From Bacteroidota bacterium (lineage in GTDB: Bacteria; Bacteroidota; Bacteroidia; UKL13-3): DNA of 50,037 bases. Under the pieces are notes generated by a model. That model was not told where the DNA came from. It searched no databases and saw only the letters and a list, made by a program, of their open reading frames with translations. The stretch is from NCBI GenBank assembly GCA_947460345.1, contig CANHGM010000022.1, positions 1 through 50,037 of the forward strand, in the 5' to 3' direction. A program made the translations under genes and the position numbers. Shown here piece by piece: positions 24,174-33,328 of the stretch; within the stretch, counting starts at the first letter, position 1, and every line of letters starts with the position of its first letter.

Positions 24174-24193
24174 AATTATTTTAATGAGAATGA

Positions 24194-25549
24194 TTAATTA
24201 ACGGTGTGAAACAATCTATTCCAACGAATTCCTTTTTTAAATTTATCCCAACTCATCCATATAAAAACAGCTTTACCTACTACATGGTCTTCTGGCACAA
24301 AACCCCAATAACGACTATCCATAGAGTTGTGTCTGTTGTCACCCATCATCCAATAGTAGTTCATCTTAAAAGTATATTCTTTTATTTCTTTACCTTCAAG
24401 CATAATTTTACCATTTTTAATTTCTAATGTTGGATTGTTTTCATGTTCTTTTATTGCTTTCTCATATATAGGAAAATTCTCGGTTGTTAAAGCTATTTTA
24501 CCTCCTACTTTTGGTATCCATACACTTGACATATAATCAGGTGATCCGTTTACTTTATTGAAGAAGTAATTTTGGCCATGAAAGTTAAAATCACCCGGTT
24601 GAAAAAATACAGTATCTATTCTTTTAACATCTGTTATAGCTTTAATGCCAACCAATTGTGATAAACTTAAATTGGCTTCATATATATATGATGTATCATT
24701 TTGATATGCAATCATATCGTACTCAGATGCTTCATTATAATCTCCTTCATTTCCTAAAAACTTTGTATATGTATCGATATCGTATTTTGATTTTAAAAAT
24801 TGAGGATCTAATGGAACACCATTGGTAAATATATGGTATTTATGATTTGAGTTCTCAGGGTTTTCAATTGCTTTTCCATTGATATGAACAATAGATCTAA
24901 CGATGCTTAAATTATCACCAGGCAATCCTATACATCGTTTTATATAATTTTCTTTTTTATCTACTGGTCTAGGGATAGAGTCGTCAGGCCAATTAAATAC
25001 TACAGCATCGTATCGTTGCACTTCAGAAAAACCTGGCAAGCGATAGTAGGGCATATGAAACCAATTGGTATATGAAGGCGTTTTTTGAGTAAATGGTAAA
25101 ACATTATGTGCAAAAGGAAAAGAAATAGGTGTAACAGGCATACGTGCTCCATAATGAAATTTACTAACAAATAAATAATCGCCCACCAACAATGAATTTT
25201 CCATAGAACCAGTAGGGATTGTAAAAGCCTCCATAAATAAACCTCTGATAATACTAGCAGCAATAACTGCAAACGCTATAGCATCAACCCATTCAAGTCC
25301 TTTAGTTTTTTCTCTGGTACTGTTAAAATAATAATACCAAGCTAAGATTAAAAAAGCAGAGAGAAGAAATAAACCAATACAATTTAGAAAAGGTGCACCT
25401 GCCAATAAAAACATGACTAAGAATGAGAATAGATTCAAACCATGAAGAAACCAAAATCCTCTGAGCTGCCTTGGGCTTAATTTCGATTTATAATTTTTCC
25501 AATTTAATGGTTGTTTTTCTTCAGTTTTTTTGTTTTTTGTAGCTGTCAT
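24194..25549 (-). CDS. lepB: Signal peptidase I
   Basis: 451 residues, the long Bacteroidota form. Two or three N-terminal membrane segments (FLVMFLLAGAPFLN, GLFLLSAFLILAWYYYF, DAIAFAVIAASIIRGLFM) lead into the active site: Ser115 in FTIPTGSMENSLLVGDYLFV and Lys204 in ENYIKRCIGLPGDNLSI. The C-terminal box GDNRHNSMDSRYWGFVPEDH is present. It cleaves signal peptides from exported proteins at the outer face of the inner membrane, and so acts on the many secreted proteins here. A large insert between Lys204 and the GDNRHNS box is typical of this phylum. Confidence 0.96.
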   Translation of the reverse strand: MTATKNKKTEEKQPLNWKNYKSKLSPRQLRGFWFLHGLNLFSFLVMFLLAGAPFLNCIGLFLLSAFLILAWYYYFNSTREKTKGLEWVDAIAFAVIAASIIRGLFMEAFTIPTGSMENSLLVGDYLFVSKFHYGARMPVTPISFPFAHNVLPFTQKTPSYTNWFHMPYYRLPGFSEVQRYDAVVFNWPDDSIPRPVDKKENYIKRCIGLPGDNLSIVRSIVHINGKAIENPENSNHKYHIFTNGVPLDPQFLKSKYDIDTYTKFLGNEGDYNEASEYDMIAYQNDTSYIYEANLSLSQLVGIKAITDVKRIDTVFFQPGDFNFHGQNYFFNKVNGSPDYMSSVWIPKVGGKIALTTENFPIYEKAIKEHENNPTLEIKNGKIMLEGKEIKEYTFKMNYYWMMGDNRHNSMDSRYWGFVPEDHVVGKAVFIWMSWDKFKKGIRWNRLFHTVN

Positions 25550-25615
25550 TTTTTATTTGATATATAACTGTTACGTCAATATTGTTAGATTGTTACTTAA
25601 ATTTTAATATTAGCT

Positions 25616-27154
25616 TTATAATGGAATGTTGCCATGTTTTTTCCTTGGCAAGTTTACCACTTTGTTTTCGAGCATTTTAAACCCTTTGATTAATTTTTCT
25701 CTGGTTTCTTCAGGGAAAATAACTTCATCTATAAACCCTCTTTCAGCCGCACGGTAAGGGTTTGCAAACAAGTCACCATATTCATCTGTCTTCTCTTTCA
25801 TTTTTGCTTCTTTATCTTCTGAAGTATCAATTTCTTTTTTAAATATAATTTCAGCAGCTCCTTTGGCACCCATTACAGCTATTTCACTGGTTGGCCAAGC
25901 AAAGTTTAAATCACAACCTATATGTTTACTATTCATCACATCGTAAGCTCCTCCATATGCTTTTCTAGTAATAACTGTAATTCTTGGGACAGTAGCTTCG
26001 CTAAAAGCGTATAACAATTTAGCTCCGTTAGTTATGATAGCATTCCATTCTTGGTCGGTACCTGGCAAGAAACCTGGAACATCTTCTAGAACTAATAATG
26101 GAATATTGAAACAATCGCAGAAACGAACAAAACGTGCTGCTTTTTGAGATGCATGTATATCTAAACATCCAGCCAACTGTGAAGGTTGGTTGCCGACAAT
26201 ACCAATACTTCTACCTGCTAACCTAGCAAAACCTACAATGATATTCTCAGCAAAGTTTTTATGTACTTCAAAAAAGCTATCTTCATCAACAATACCTGAA
26301 ACTACATCACGCATATCATATGGTTGATTGGCATTTCCTGGAATGATATCTTTTAATACATCTCTGGTTTCATTGCTGATGGTATAAGGTAGGAGTGGGG
26401 CTTGCTCTTCGCAGTTAGAAGGTATATAACTTAACAGTTTTTTTAGTTGGTTTATACACTCAATTTCATTGGCAGCTGCAAAATGTGCCACCCCTGATTT
26501 TGATGAATGAACTGAGGCTCCGCCTAATTCTTCGCTTGTTACTTCTTCGTGTGTAACAGTTTTAACAACATTGGGGCCGGTTACAAACATATAACTGGTA
26601 TTTTCTACCATAAATATATAATCTGTAATAGCCGGACTATAAACGGCACCACCAGCACACGGGCCCATAATAGCCGATAACTGAGGAATAACACCACTGG
26701 CTAAAGTGTTTCTATAAAAAATATCTGCATAACCACCTAAAGAAACAACACCTTCTTGAATTCGAGCACCTCCACTATCATTTAATCCTATTAATGGAGC
26801 TCCATTTTTCATAGCTAAATCCATTATTTTAACAATTTTTTCAGCATGTGTTTCGCTAAGCGATCCACCAAAAATGGTAAAGTCTTGAGAAAAAACATAT
26901 ATCAATCGACCTGCAATTGTTCCGTAACCCGTTACCACTCCATCTCCTAAAAATTGTTGTTTTTCCATCCCGAAGTCTTTGCTTCGATGGGTAACCAATG
27001 AGCCAATCTCTTGAAATGAGCCTTCATCTATAAGAAAATGAATTCGCTCACGAGCTGTAAGTTTACCTTTTTTATGTTGAGATGCAATTTTGTCTAGTCC
27101 ACCACCTTCACTCGATTTTTGGCGTTTAGCTGTTAGTATTTCACGTTTGTTCAT
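25616..27154 (-). CDS. Acyl-CoA carboxylase beta subunit (propionyl-CoA type)
   Basis: 512 residues, the length of PccB/MmdA carboxyltransferase subunits. The two crotonase-like halves are clear: [53 protein letters not shown] in the first, and [59 protein letters not shown] in the second. It transfers carboxyl from biotin to an acyl-CoA, propionyl-CoA being likely; the residues that set specificity cannot be judged by eye. The alpha (biotin carboxylase) subunit is not in the window. lepB follows it on the same strand, about 65 bases downstream. Confidence 0.93.
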   Translation of the reverse strand: MNKREILTAKRQKSSEGGGLDKIASQHKKGKLTARERIHFLIDEGSFQEIGSLVTHRSKDFGMEKQQFLGDGVVTGYGTIAGRLIYVFSQDFTIFGGSLSETHAEKIVKIMDLAMKNGAPLIGLNDSGGARIQEGVVSLGGYADIFYRNTLASGVIPQLSAIMGPCAGGAVYSPAITDYIFMVENTSYMFVTGPNVVKTVTHEEVTSEELGGASVHSSKSGVAHFAAANEIECINQLKKLLSYIPSNCEEQAPLLPYTISNETRDVLKDIIPGNANQPYDMRDVVSGIVDEDSFFEVHKNFAENIIVGFARLAGRSIGIVGNQPSQLAGCLDIHASQKAARFVRFCDCFNIPLLVLEDVPGFLPGTDQEWNAIITNGAKLLYAFSEATVPRITVITRKAYGGAYDVMNSKHIGCDLNFAWPTSEIAVMGAKGAAEIIFKKEIDTSEDKEAKMKEKTDEYGDLFANPYRAAERGFIDEVIFPEETREKLIKGFKMLENKVVNLPRKKHGNIPL

Positions 27155-27247
27155 ATGATATAAAAATGTTGCAAATTAAAGCTAAACTAGCTATAATTAA
27201 CATATTTTTTATATGATATTAAAAGTTAAAATAAATTATTGTGAGAT

Positions 27248-27346
27248 TTAATATTTCTTTCTTTTGCCTCTGTTATCAATACTATTATTAATAACAATAG
27301 CAACAATTACTAATATCAGAATCCCTGCTACAAACATTAATTCCAT
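27248..27346 (-). CDS. Very small membrane protein, 32 residues
   Basis: The reverse strand from ATG at 27346 to TAA at 27250-27248 reads MELMFVAGILILVIVAIVIN then NSIDNRGKRKKY: one membrane segment and a basic tail, hence tail inside. TACCTTTG ends 4 bases before the ATG, a well-placed -7 element that makes an expressed, near-leaderless gene plausible. No homolog is recognised. It lies between the DPP IV gene and the carboxylase gene on the same strand, about 95 bases before the latter. Confidence 0.55.
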   Translation of the reverse strand: MELMFVAGILILVIVAIVINNSIDNRGKRKKY

Positions 27347-27350
27347 TTTA

Positions 27351-27358
27351 CAAAGGTA
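27351..27358 (-). promoter_or_regulatory. -7 element of the 32-residue membrane protein gene
   Basis: The reverse strand reads TACCTTTG (TAnnTTTG), 4 bases upstream of the ATG at 27346. A matching -33 was not clear. Confidence 0.5.
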
Positions 27359-27420
27359 AGTATATATATTATTTTGGGTTGTAAATTTATTATCAATCTT
27401 TTGTCAAGAAAACAATCCAA

Positions 27421-29589
27421 TTACTTTAATTTATCTTTCATATAAGTAACCATTTTTTTAATCAAATGGGCTCTGTCTGCTCCTGATACATTATGTAAAT
27501 GTTCTGGATATACAAAATAATCTAACTGTATGCCATTACTAACACTCTCTTTTACTAACTTTAAACTATGCTCCCATAAAACCACATCATCAGCCGTACC
27601 GTGTATTACTAGTAAATTACCTTTAAGATTTTTGATATAATTTAGCACATTGGCTTCTCTATATCCTTCGGGGTTTTCTTTGGGTGTGTCCATATACCTT
27701 TCAGTATACATAATTTCATACATCCTCCAATCTATTACTGGCCCTCCACAAACTCCTACTTTAAAAACATCTGGTTTGCGTAACATAAGTGATGTTGTCA
27801 TAAATCCGCCAAAACTCCAACCATTTACTACCATTCTGTTAGCATCTATATAGGGTTGACTCTTTAGCCACTCAACACCTTTTAACTGATCTTCCATTTC
27901 AATATTACCTAAATGTCTGAATGTAGCTTGTTCAAAATCTCTTCCTCTGTTGTCACTTCCTCTGTTGTCAAGTGTAAAAACGATATAACCTTCTTCAGCT
28001 AATTGATGCATCCATAAATCTGCACCACCTAACCATTGGTTATTAATCATTTGTGCATGTGGGCCACCATATACATATACCATGACTGGATATTTTTTTT
28101 GTGCATCAAAATGTGAAGGTTTGATTATTCTGCAATATAAATCAGTGCTGTCGCTTGCTTTAATGGTAAAAAACTGTAAGCTAGGCATTGCAAAATCTTT
28201 TAATGGATTTATTGCTTCATGTAACAATTGGGTACTTTTTCCTTTATTGCTTCTAATATGTATTTTACGTGGTGTAGAGGTATTGCTATATGAATCGAAG
28301 AAATAGGTCATTTGTTCATTAAACACAGCTGTATGAGTACCAACTTCTTCATCAAGCCTTGTTATTTCACCATTTTTTATAGCTACCTTATATATATGTC
28401 TTTCGATGGCACTTTCTTTAGTTGCTTGAAAATATATAAATTCATTCTTGCTATCTATTCCATAAACATCTGTCACTACCCAACTTCCTTTGGTTAATTG
28501 TCTAACTATAGTACCATCTCTATTATGAAGATATAAATGGTTATATCCATCTTTTTCACTTTGCCATATAAAATGTTCGGCATTGTTTTTTAGAAACAAC
28601 ATAGGTTTTAAAGGTTCAACATATTTATCATTTGTTTCTTCTAATAATGTTCTCATATATTGACCAGTAGCCATGTCAAATTCTTTAAGCCACATATGAT
28701 TTTGTTCGCGATTTACTACTGCTATAAATATACTTTTCTCGTCATTGCTCCAAGCTATATTTGTTAAGTATTGTTCTACTGGTTCTCCTGTGCTTAAAGT
28801 TACATCTCTATTAATCTTCATTCGTGTTCCTAAAATCTTAATAGTTACCTGATGGCTTTTATCACCTGCCATTGGATATCTAATCATTTTAGGTATAGAA
28901 GGTACAGTGTCAAGGTTTACAATAGGATAGGTTGTGACCATACTTTCATCCATATAGTAATAGGCCATATAGTTTCCTTTCGGACTCCAAAACACTCCTT
29001 TGTTTATTCCAAACTCATTGCGATGCACTGCTTTACCAACTACAATTCCTTCTCTTTCTGGAGTGATGGTGTAAATGTTTTCACCTAAAAAAGTATTCAC
29101 TTTAAGTGACTTACCATCAATATAACTTAATCGTTGTGTTTTCTCTTGTAGTTCTATATCTTCGGAGGTATTAGGAATAGAAAAGGTTTTAATGGTTGTT
29201 TTGTCAGATATATTATATATATAATAAGTTTGAGCATATAAAAACCTAAAGCTACTTGAGGTGATCCATGTTATAAAAGGAAATCTAGACATAGGTTTTG
29301 CATCTGGATTTACTTTTAAAAGTGATTCATATAAATTAGCTATTTTCAATACAGTATCTACTTTACTTTTGGATGCTTGGCTAGTAAGCATTACTTCTTT
29401 TTTGTTTTCATCTTTCACAATCCATGAAAATGAATTTGAATTTGGGATCCACATCAATTGTGATAATCTTGAAGGTGCTAGGTCTGTGTTTCTTTTATTA
29501 ACAGCGTCTTCTAATGTTAAAGTTTTAAGTTGTGCTTGTGTTGTTAAGCATAAAAACCATAAAGTAGTGGTATATATAATGTGTTTCAT
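27421..29589 (-). CDS. Dipeptidyl peptidase IV-family serine peptidase (S9B)
   Basis: 722 residues from the ATG at 29589, with signal peptide KHIIYTTTLWFLCLTTQAQ. A beta-propeller (about residues 40-460) precedes an alpha/beta-hydrolase domain: VMVYVYGGPHAQMINNQWLG, FTLDNRGSDNRGRDFEQATF, nucleophile Ser592 in GWSFGGFMT, the acid in IHGTADDVVLWEH and a His in YPEHLHN. It cuts dipeptides, mainly X-Pro, from peptide N-termini in the periplasm. An upstream ATG at 29622 would place non-signal residues before the signal and lies upstream of the TATTTTTG promoter, so it is rejected. Confidence 0.93.
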   Translation of the reverse strand: MKHIIYTTTLWFLCLTTQAQLKTLTLEDAVNKRNTDLAPSRLSQLMWIPNSNSFSWIVKDENKKEVMLTSQASKSKVDTVLKIANLYESLLKVNPDAKPMSRFPFITWITSSSFRFLYAQTYYIYNISDKTTIKTFSIPNTSEDIELQEKTQRLSYIDGKSLKVNTFLGENIYTITPEREGIVVGKAVHRNEFGINKGVFWSPKGNYMAYYYMDESMVTTYPIVNLDTVPSIPKMIRYPMAGDKSHQVTIKILGTRMKINRDVTLSTGEPVEQYLTNIAWSNDEKSIFIAVVNREQNHMWLKEFDMATGQYMRTLLEETNDKYVEPLKPMLFLKNNAEHFIWQSEKDGYNHLYLHNRDGTIVRQLTKGSWVVTDVYGIDSKNEFIYFQATKESAIERHIYKVAIKNGEITRLDEEVGTHTAVFNEQMTYFFDSYSNTSTPRKIHIRSNKGKSTQLLHEAINPLKDFAMPSLQFFTIKASDSTDLYCRIIKPSHFDAQKKYPVMVYVYGGPHAQMINNQWLGGADLWMHQLAEEGYIVFTLDNRGSDNRGRDFEQATFRHLGNIEMEDQLKGVEWLKSQPYIDANRMVVNGWSFGGFMTTSLMLRKPDVFKVGVCGGPVIDWRMYEIMYTERYMDTPKENPEGYREANVLNYIKNLKGNLLVIHGTADDVVLWEHSLKLVKESVSNGIQLDYFVYPEHLHNVSGADRAHLIKKMVTYMKDKLK

Positions 29590-29605
29590 TTGTAAAATAG
29601 AACCA

Positions 29606-29613
29606 CAAAAATA
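29606..29613 (-). promoter_or_regulatory. -7 element of the DPP IV gene
   Basis: The reverse strand reads TATTTTTG, ending 16 bases before the ATG at 29589. It fixes the start downstream of the ATG at 29622. Confidence 0.55.
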
Positions 29614-29669
29614 ATGAAACATGAGTGGCTTTTAATGATAGAAAATTCCAATCTTATCATTAATTTAAT

Positions 29670-29677
29670 TATATTTG
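29670..29677 (+). promoter_or_regulatory. -7 element of the secreted-protein gene at 29686
   Basis: TATATTTG ends 8 bases before the ATG at 29686. It lies downstream of the in-frame ATG at 29614, so the signal-peptide ATG is the start. Confidence 0.6.
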
Positions 29678-29685
29678 TTTTAAAA

Positions 29686-30111
29686 ATGAATCAGATAAAA
29701 AATCTATTAGTGTTTTTAATTTTAGTAAAAGGTTATAACCTTTTTGCTCAAAATCAACAAGTGAATATGGCTATAGGCGACACACTGCATATAGGTAAAT
29801 GTAAAATGGGTGAAACTTTTGAATACATAGATATATACACCAAAACAAGAATAGTAGATACAGCCAAATATAACGAAGAAACCGGCGAAGGATTTGTTGA
29901 TTATTATTTTGGGAGAGGAGATTTTGATGGGGGAAGGATGCCTTGTAAATTCACTCATACACCTATAATTATTGCAGCATATAAAAAAGTAAGAAACAAG
30001 CAAACTAAATTAGAACAAACAATTATTCTAGCTTGGGTTGATAAAGCTAAATTGCAATTAGCTATGATAGAAATAGAAAAAGCTTGGGAAAGTGGTGAAG
30101 TAATACAATAA
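29686..30111 (+). CDS. Small secreted protein of unknown function
   Basis: 141 residues with signal peptide MNQIKNLLVFLILVKGYNLF ending AQ. The mature part includes VNMAIGDTLHIGKCKMGETF, FEYIDIYTKTRIVDTA, EGFVDYYFGRGDFDGGRM and PCKFTHTPIIIAAYKKV. Two Cys residues and the GDFDGGRMP stretch are notable, but no family is recognised. Its stop TAA (30109-30111) touches the convergent lipoprotein stop at 30112, so no space remains for a terminator between them. Transcripts from the two genes should overlap unless ended within the other gene. Confidence 0.75.
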   Translation: MNQIKNLLVFLILVKGYNLFAQNQQVNMAIGDTLHIGKCKMGETFEYIDIYTKTRIVDTAKYNEETGEGFVDYYFGRGDFDGGRMPCKFTHTPIIIAAYKKVRNKQTKLEQTIILAWVDKAKLQLAMIEIEKAWESGEVIQ

Positions 30112-31092
30112 TTATTTCATTCTAAAACCTAAATTCTTGGTTGCTGGGTCTACTGTCAAAAAATAATTAACTGAATCATTTATTGGAATATATTCTTTAG
30201 TTGTATTCCTACTCGAAAAAAGTCCTAAGCCATTATTAATATTGGTATATTCAGGTTTTTTCTGAACTATACCTAAACTAGGTTTATTAATATTAATATA
30301 ATTTAACAATTGTTCACCTCCGCCAATAAATAAGAACTCACAGCCAATAATTTTTCTATAAATTCCTGTTTTAGGTTTGATATTATAACCCAAAAAATCG
30401 TACATAGAACGGCCAATAATTTCAGGGTAAAGATCGAACGAACCACCAACAGAAAGATTGTTTACTGCTATCCAATCTAAATATTTTTCGACACTGTCTT
30501 GAGTAAGACTATCATATTCTCTGTAGGTAAAATGTACTTTTACATCATAAGCTACAGCATTGTTTCCTTTAAACAAAGTAAATGTATATTTTCTACTAGG
30601 AGATAACACAAAAGTATTAGGGCGGCTAGATATATATGATGGACCAACTAAAGCTGTAGTACTTGTGTATTCTTTTCCTTCAACTGTTTTCTTTGTTTTT
30701 ACTTTTATTTCATAAGTAAAGCTTTTATTCAAGAATCGTGTTGTTTTGTATAATGTACTCGAACTATTGGCAAATAGACCGGAATCTTTGATAATAGATT
30801 GGTCCTCTTTTAATATTTCAGTCCATACAACATTGTTACTGTTTTTAGCAATTAAAACAACGGTTGCGGTGTCAAAATATAAAGAGTCTCCAATTTGAGC
30901 TACTTTGATGGCGTCCATTCCATCATTCTGATAAATTCTTTCAACCCTTATATATTGAGCTGTATCACCTAAATCTAACAAGCCATATATAACTGCTGTT
31001 TCTTTCCAAGGAGCATTCACTTCAAGGTCGTTTTTGCACGAATAAATAAAACATGTGATAAGAAACAAGCCTAATATTTTTTTAATATACAT
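30112..31092 (-). CDS. Lipoprotein, DUF4249-like
   Basis: 326 residues with a lipoprotein signal (MYIKKILGLFLITCFIYSCK, acceptor Cys19). After it come VNAPWKETAVIYGLLDLGDT and AQYIRVERIYQNDG, then beta segments to the C-terminus (FLTVDPATKNLGFRMK). This start, a small-molecule-like query with a value that is reported as YGLLD, resembles DUF4249-type outer-membrane lipoproteins that accompany TonB-linked receptors in Bacteroidota; the match is from memory and moderate. No TonB receptor gene is adjacent. It lies 41 bases after hutI and so ends the leftward run HMG-CoA lyase, hutI, lipoprotein. Confidence 0.6.
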   Translation of the reverse strand: MYIKKILGLFLITCFIYSCKNDLEVNAPWKETAVIYGLLDLGDTAQYIRVERIYQNDGMDAIKVAQIGDSLYFDTATVVLIAKNSNNVVWTEILKEDQSIIKDSGLFANSSSTLYKTTRFLNKSFTYEIKVKTKKTVEGKEYTSTTALVGPSYISSRPNTFVLSPSRKYTFTLFKGNNAVAYDVKVHFTYREYDSLTQDSVEKYLDWIAVNNLSVGGSFDLYPEIIGRSMYDFLGYNIKPKTGIYRKIIGCEFLFIGGGEQLLNYININKPSLGIVQKKPEYTNINNGLGLFSSRNTTKEYIPINDSVNYFLTVDPATKNLGFRMK

Positions 31093-31133
31093 AAGTGATG
31101 CAATTTATAGCTAAAGTGTATAAGATTAAAATG

Positions 31134-32381
31134 TTATTCGAAAATTTCCCCTTTTATAAAAACATGTTCAATCAAATCTTCACCAAAATTATATGGAATC
31201 AAGTCAATATTTTCTGCTGATTGTGTCATGATGAGGTTGGCGAGTTTTCCTTTGGTGATACTTCCACATATGTTTTCTAACTCTAACGCATATGCTCCAT
31301 TAATGGTTGCAGCATTGAGTGCTTCAGTAGGTGTCATTTTCATTCTAATACAAGCCAAACTTAAAATAAAACTCATTCTTCCACTTGGACTGCTTCCAGG
31401 ATTGTAATCGCTAGCCAAGCACAGAGCAAGGTCTGCATTTATCATTGCTCTTGCATCAGGGTAGGGTATTCCTAAGAAAAAAGCGGTTGATGGTAGCATA
31501 GTTGCCATAGTATTGCTGTTATAAAGTATATCATGCTCAATTTTAGAAGTATGTTCTAAATGATCTACCGAAATAGCTTCATTTAAAACTCCAACTTGAA
31601 CGCCTCCCGTAAGTCCAAGTTCATTGGCATGTATCTTTGGTTTTAATCCGAAGGTTTTTGCCTTTTTTAAGATTAAATCTGTTTCTTCGGGCGTAAAAAA
31701 ACCACTGTCGCAGAAAACGTCGCAATAGTCGGCAAGTTCTTCTTTGGCAAGCAAAGGAAGCATTTCATCACAGATTAAATGAATGTATTCAGCTCTATTG
31801 TTTTTATATATCAATGGAATGGCGTGTGCCCCTAAAAAAGTAGCTTTAATAGGAATAGGAGAGACAGTTTTAAGTCGTTTAATTACTCGCAACATTTTCA
31901 ATTCATCTTCCACACTCAGTCCATAACCGCTTTTTATTTCTATAGCACCTGTTCCATTTTTAATACATTTTTTTAAACGAGACCATGCAGTATTAAATAA
32001 TTCATCTTCACTACTTAGGTGAAGTTTTGCAGAAGAATTTAATATTCCTCCACCGTTGGCTGCAATCTCTTCATATGTTAGCCCATTAATTCTGTCAACA
32101 AATTCAGATTCTCTAGTTTTGGCAAAAACAATATGCGTATGGCTGTCAACAAAACAAGGAATAATGAGTTTGCCGCTGGCATCTATTAAATTAGTTAGAG
32201 AAAGATTCTGCCATGCATCAGTATTGCTCATGGTTCCATAGTCTGCAATAATTCCATCTATAATAAGCAGCCATGCGTCATTCAGTGTATTTATCGAATT
32301 TAGACTTTTACCCCTAATGGCTCCATTTTCTTGTTCCCTAATGCCATAAAGGGTTTTTATGTTTTTAATTAGAACTGTCAT
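31134..32381 (-). CDS. hutI: Imidazolonepropionase
   Basis: 415 residues from the ATG at 32381. It hydrolyses 4-imidazolone-5-propanoate to N-formimino-L-glutamate in histidine breakdown. The amidohydrolase zinc motif is VDSHTHIVFAKTRESEFVDR, followed by GGGILNSSAKLHLSSEDELF, EIKSGYGLSVEDELKMLRVI, HANELGLTGGVQ and SDYNPGSSPSGRMSFI, all HutI signatures. An ATG 21 bases upstream would overlap HMG-CoA lyase by 14 bases; the downstream ATG (gap of 7 bases) is preferred. The other hut genes are not in the window. Confidence 0.94.
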   Translation of the reverse strand: MTVLIKNIKTLYGIREQENGAIRGKSLNSINTLNDAWLLIIDGIIADYGTMSNTDAWQNLSLTNLIDASGKLIIPCFVDSHTHIVFAKTRESEFVDRINGLTYEEIAANGGGILNSSAKLHLSSEDELFNTAWSRLKKCIKNGTGAIEIKSGYGLSVEDELKMLRVIKRLKTVSPIPIKATFLGAHAIPLIYKNNRAEYIHLICDEMLPLLAKEELADYCDVFCDSGFFTPEETDLILKKAKTFGLKPKIHANELGLTGGVQVGVLNEAISVDHLEHTSKIEHDILYNSNTMATMLPSTAFFLGIPYPDARAMINADLALCLASDYNPGSSPSGRMSFILSLACIRMKMTPTEALNAATINGAYALELENICGSITKGKLANLIMTQSAENIDLIPYNFGEDLIEHVFIKGEIFE

Positions 32382-32388
32382 TAAGTTT

Positions 32389-33252
32389 TTATATATGATC
32401 AAATACCAATGAAGAAGCCATCATAGCTTGTGTAAAGTTCAAATCATCTACACCTGTTTCGATATTGTTTTTTTGAAAATAAGAAAGCATTTTTTCAGTA
32501 GGCATGTTGCCTGTAAGGTCATCAGTGGCCATTGGGCATCCACCATATCCTTTGATGGCACCATCAAACCTAGAACATCCGCTTTGCCAAGCAGCATCAA
32601 TCTTTTCTTCCCAAGTGTTTGGAGTGGTGTGAAAATGAGCACCAAATTCAATATTGGTATAAGCAGGAATTAATGCATCAAATAAATAAGAGATATGTTC
32701 AGGCTGAGCAATTCCAATGGTGTCTGCTAAAGAAATAATTTGAATCCCTTTTTGAAACATAATTTCAGAAAACTTCAATACTATATCAGTGTTCCATTCA
32801 TCTCCATAAGGATTTCCGAAGCCCATAGATAAATAAACCACTGGGGTTTTATTTGTTTTAGCACAAGTGTCAGATAGAAAATCAACAATTAATAATGCAT
32901 CAGCTATAGATGCGTTTGTATTTCTGTGTTGAAAAGTTTCAGACAAGCTCAATGGAAAACCAAGATAAGTAATAGGTTTGAATGAAGCAGCTTGTTCAAT
33001 ACCTCTTGCATTAGCTACAATTGCCAAAAGTTTGCTTGAAGTTTTTGATAAATCTAATCCTTCTAACACTTCAACAGTGTCTGCCATTTGAGGAATAGCC
33101 TTAGGTGATACAAAGCTTCCAAAGTCGATAGAATGAAATCCACAACTCAGCAATGATTGTATATATTTTATTTTTTTTTCAGTTTGAATAAATTCTTTAA
33201 TGCCTTGCATGGCATCACGAGGACATTCTATTATATTTGCAACCCTTTTCAT
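32389..33252 (-). CDS. mvaB: Hydroxymethylglutaryl-CoA lyase
   Basis: 287 residues, a TIM-barrel aldolase-type lyase. It splits HMG-CoA to acetyl-CoA and acetoacetate, the last step of leucine breakdown. The N-terminal substrate/metal motif is IECPRDAMQGIKEFI (Arg-Asp as in the family's PRDG), and the metal-binding helper is AHFHTT. The signature GCPMATDDLTGNMPTE carries the active-site Cys. The ATG is preceded by TATTTTTG 10 bases upstream. It is the first gene of a leftward run with hutI and a lipoprotein. Confidence 0.92.
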   Translation of the reverse strand: MKRVANIIECPRDAMQGIKEFIQTEKKIKYIQSLLSCGFHSIDFGSFVSPKAIPQMADTVEVLEGLDLSKTSSKLLAIVANARGIEQAASFKPITYLGFPLSLSETFQHRNTNASIADALLIVDFLSDTCAKTNKTPVVYLSMGFGNPYGDEWNTDIVLKFSEIMFQKGIQIISLADTIGIAQPEHISYLFDALIPAYTNIEFGAHFHTTPNTWEEKIDAAWQSGCSRFDGAIKGYGGCPMATDDLTGNMPTEKMLSYFQKNNIETGVDDLNFTQAMMASSLVFDHI

Positions 33253-33262
33253 AAATTAAAGG

Positions 33263-33270
33263 CAAAAATA
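33263..33270 (-). promoter_or_regulatory. -7 element of the HMG-CoA lyase gene
   Basis: The reverse strand reads TATTTTTG, 10 bases before the ATG at 33252. Confidence 0.55.
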
Positions 33271-33328
33271 CAATTAAAATTAACAAACGTAAACCTATTA
33301 TCTAACTTAAAAAGTTATTACATTTATT

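Noticed and set aside
24206-25272. Frames within lepB on both strands
   Set aside because: lepB has the Ser/Lys pair and the GDN box in one frame; the others are shadows.
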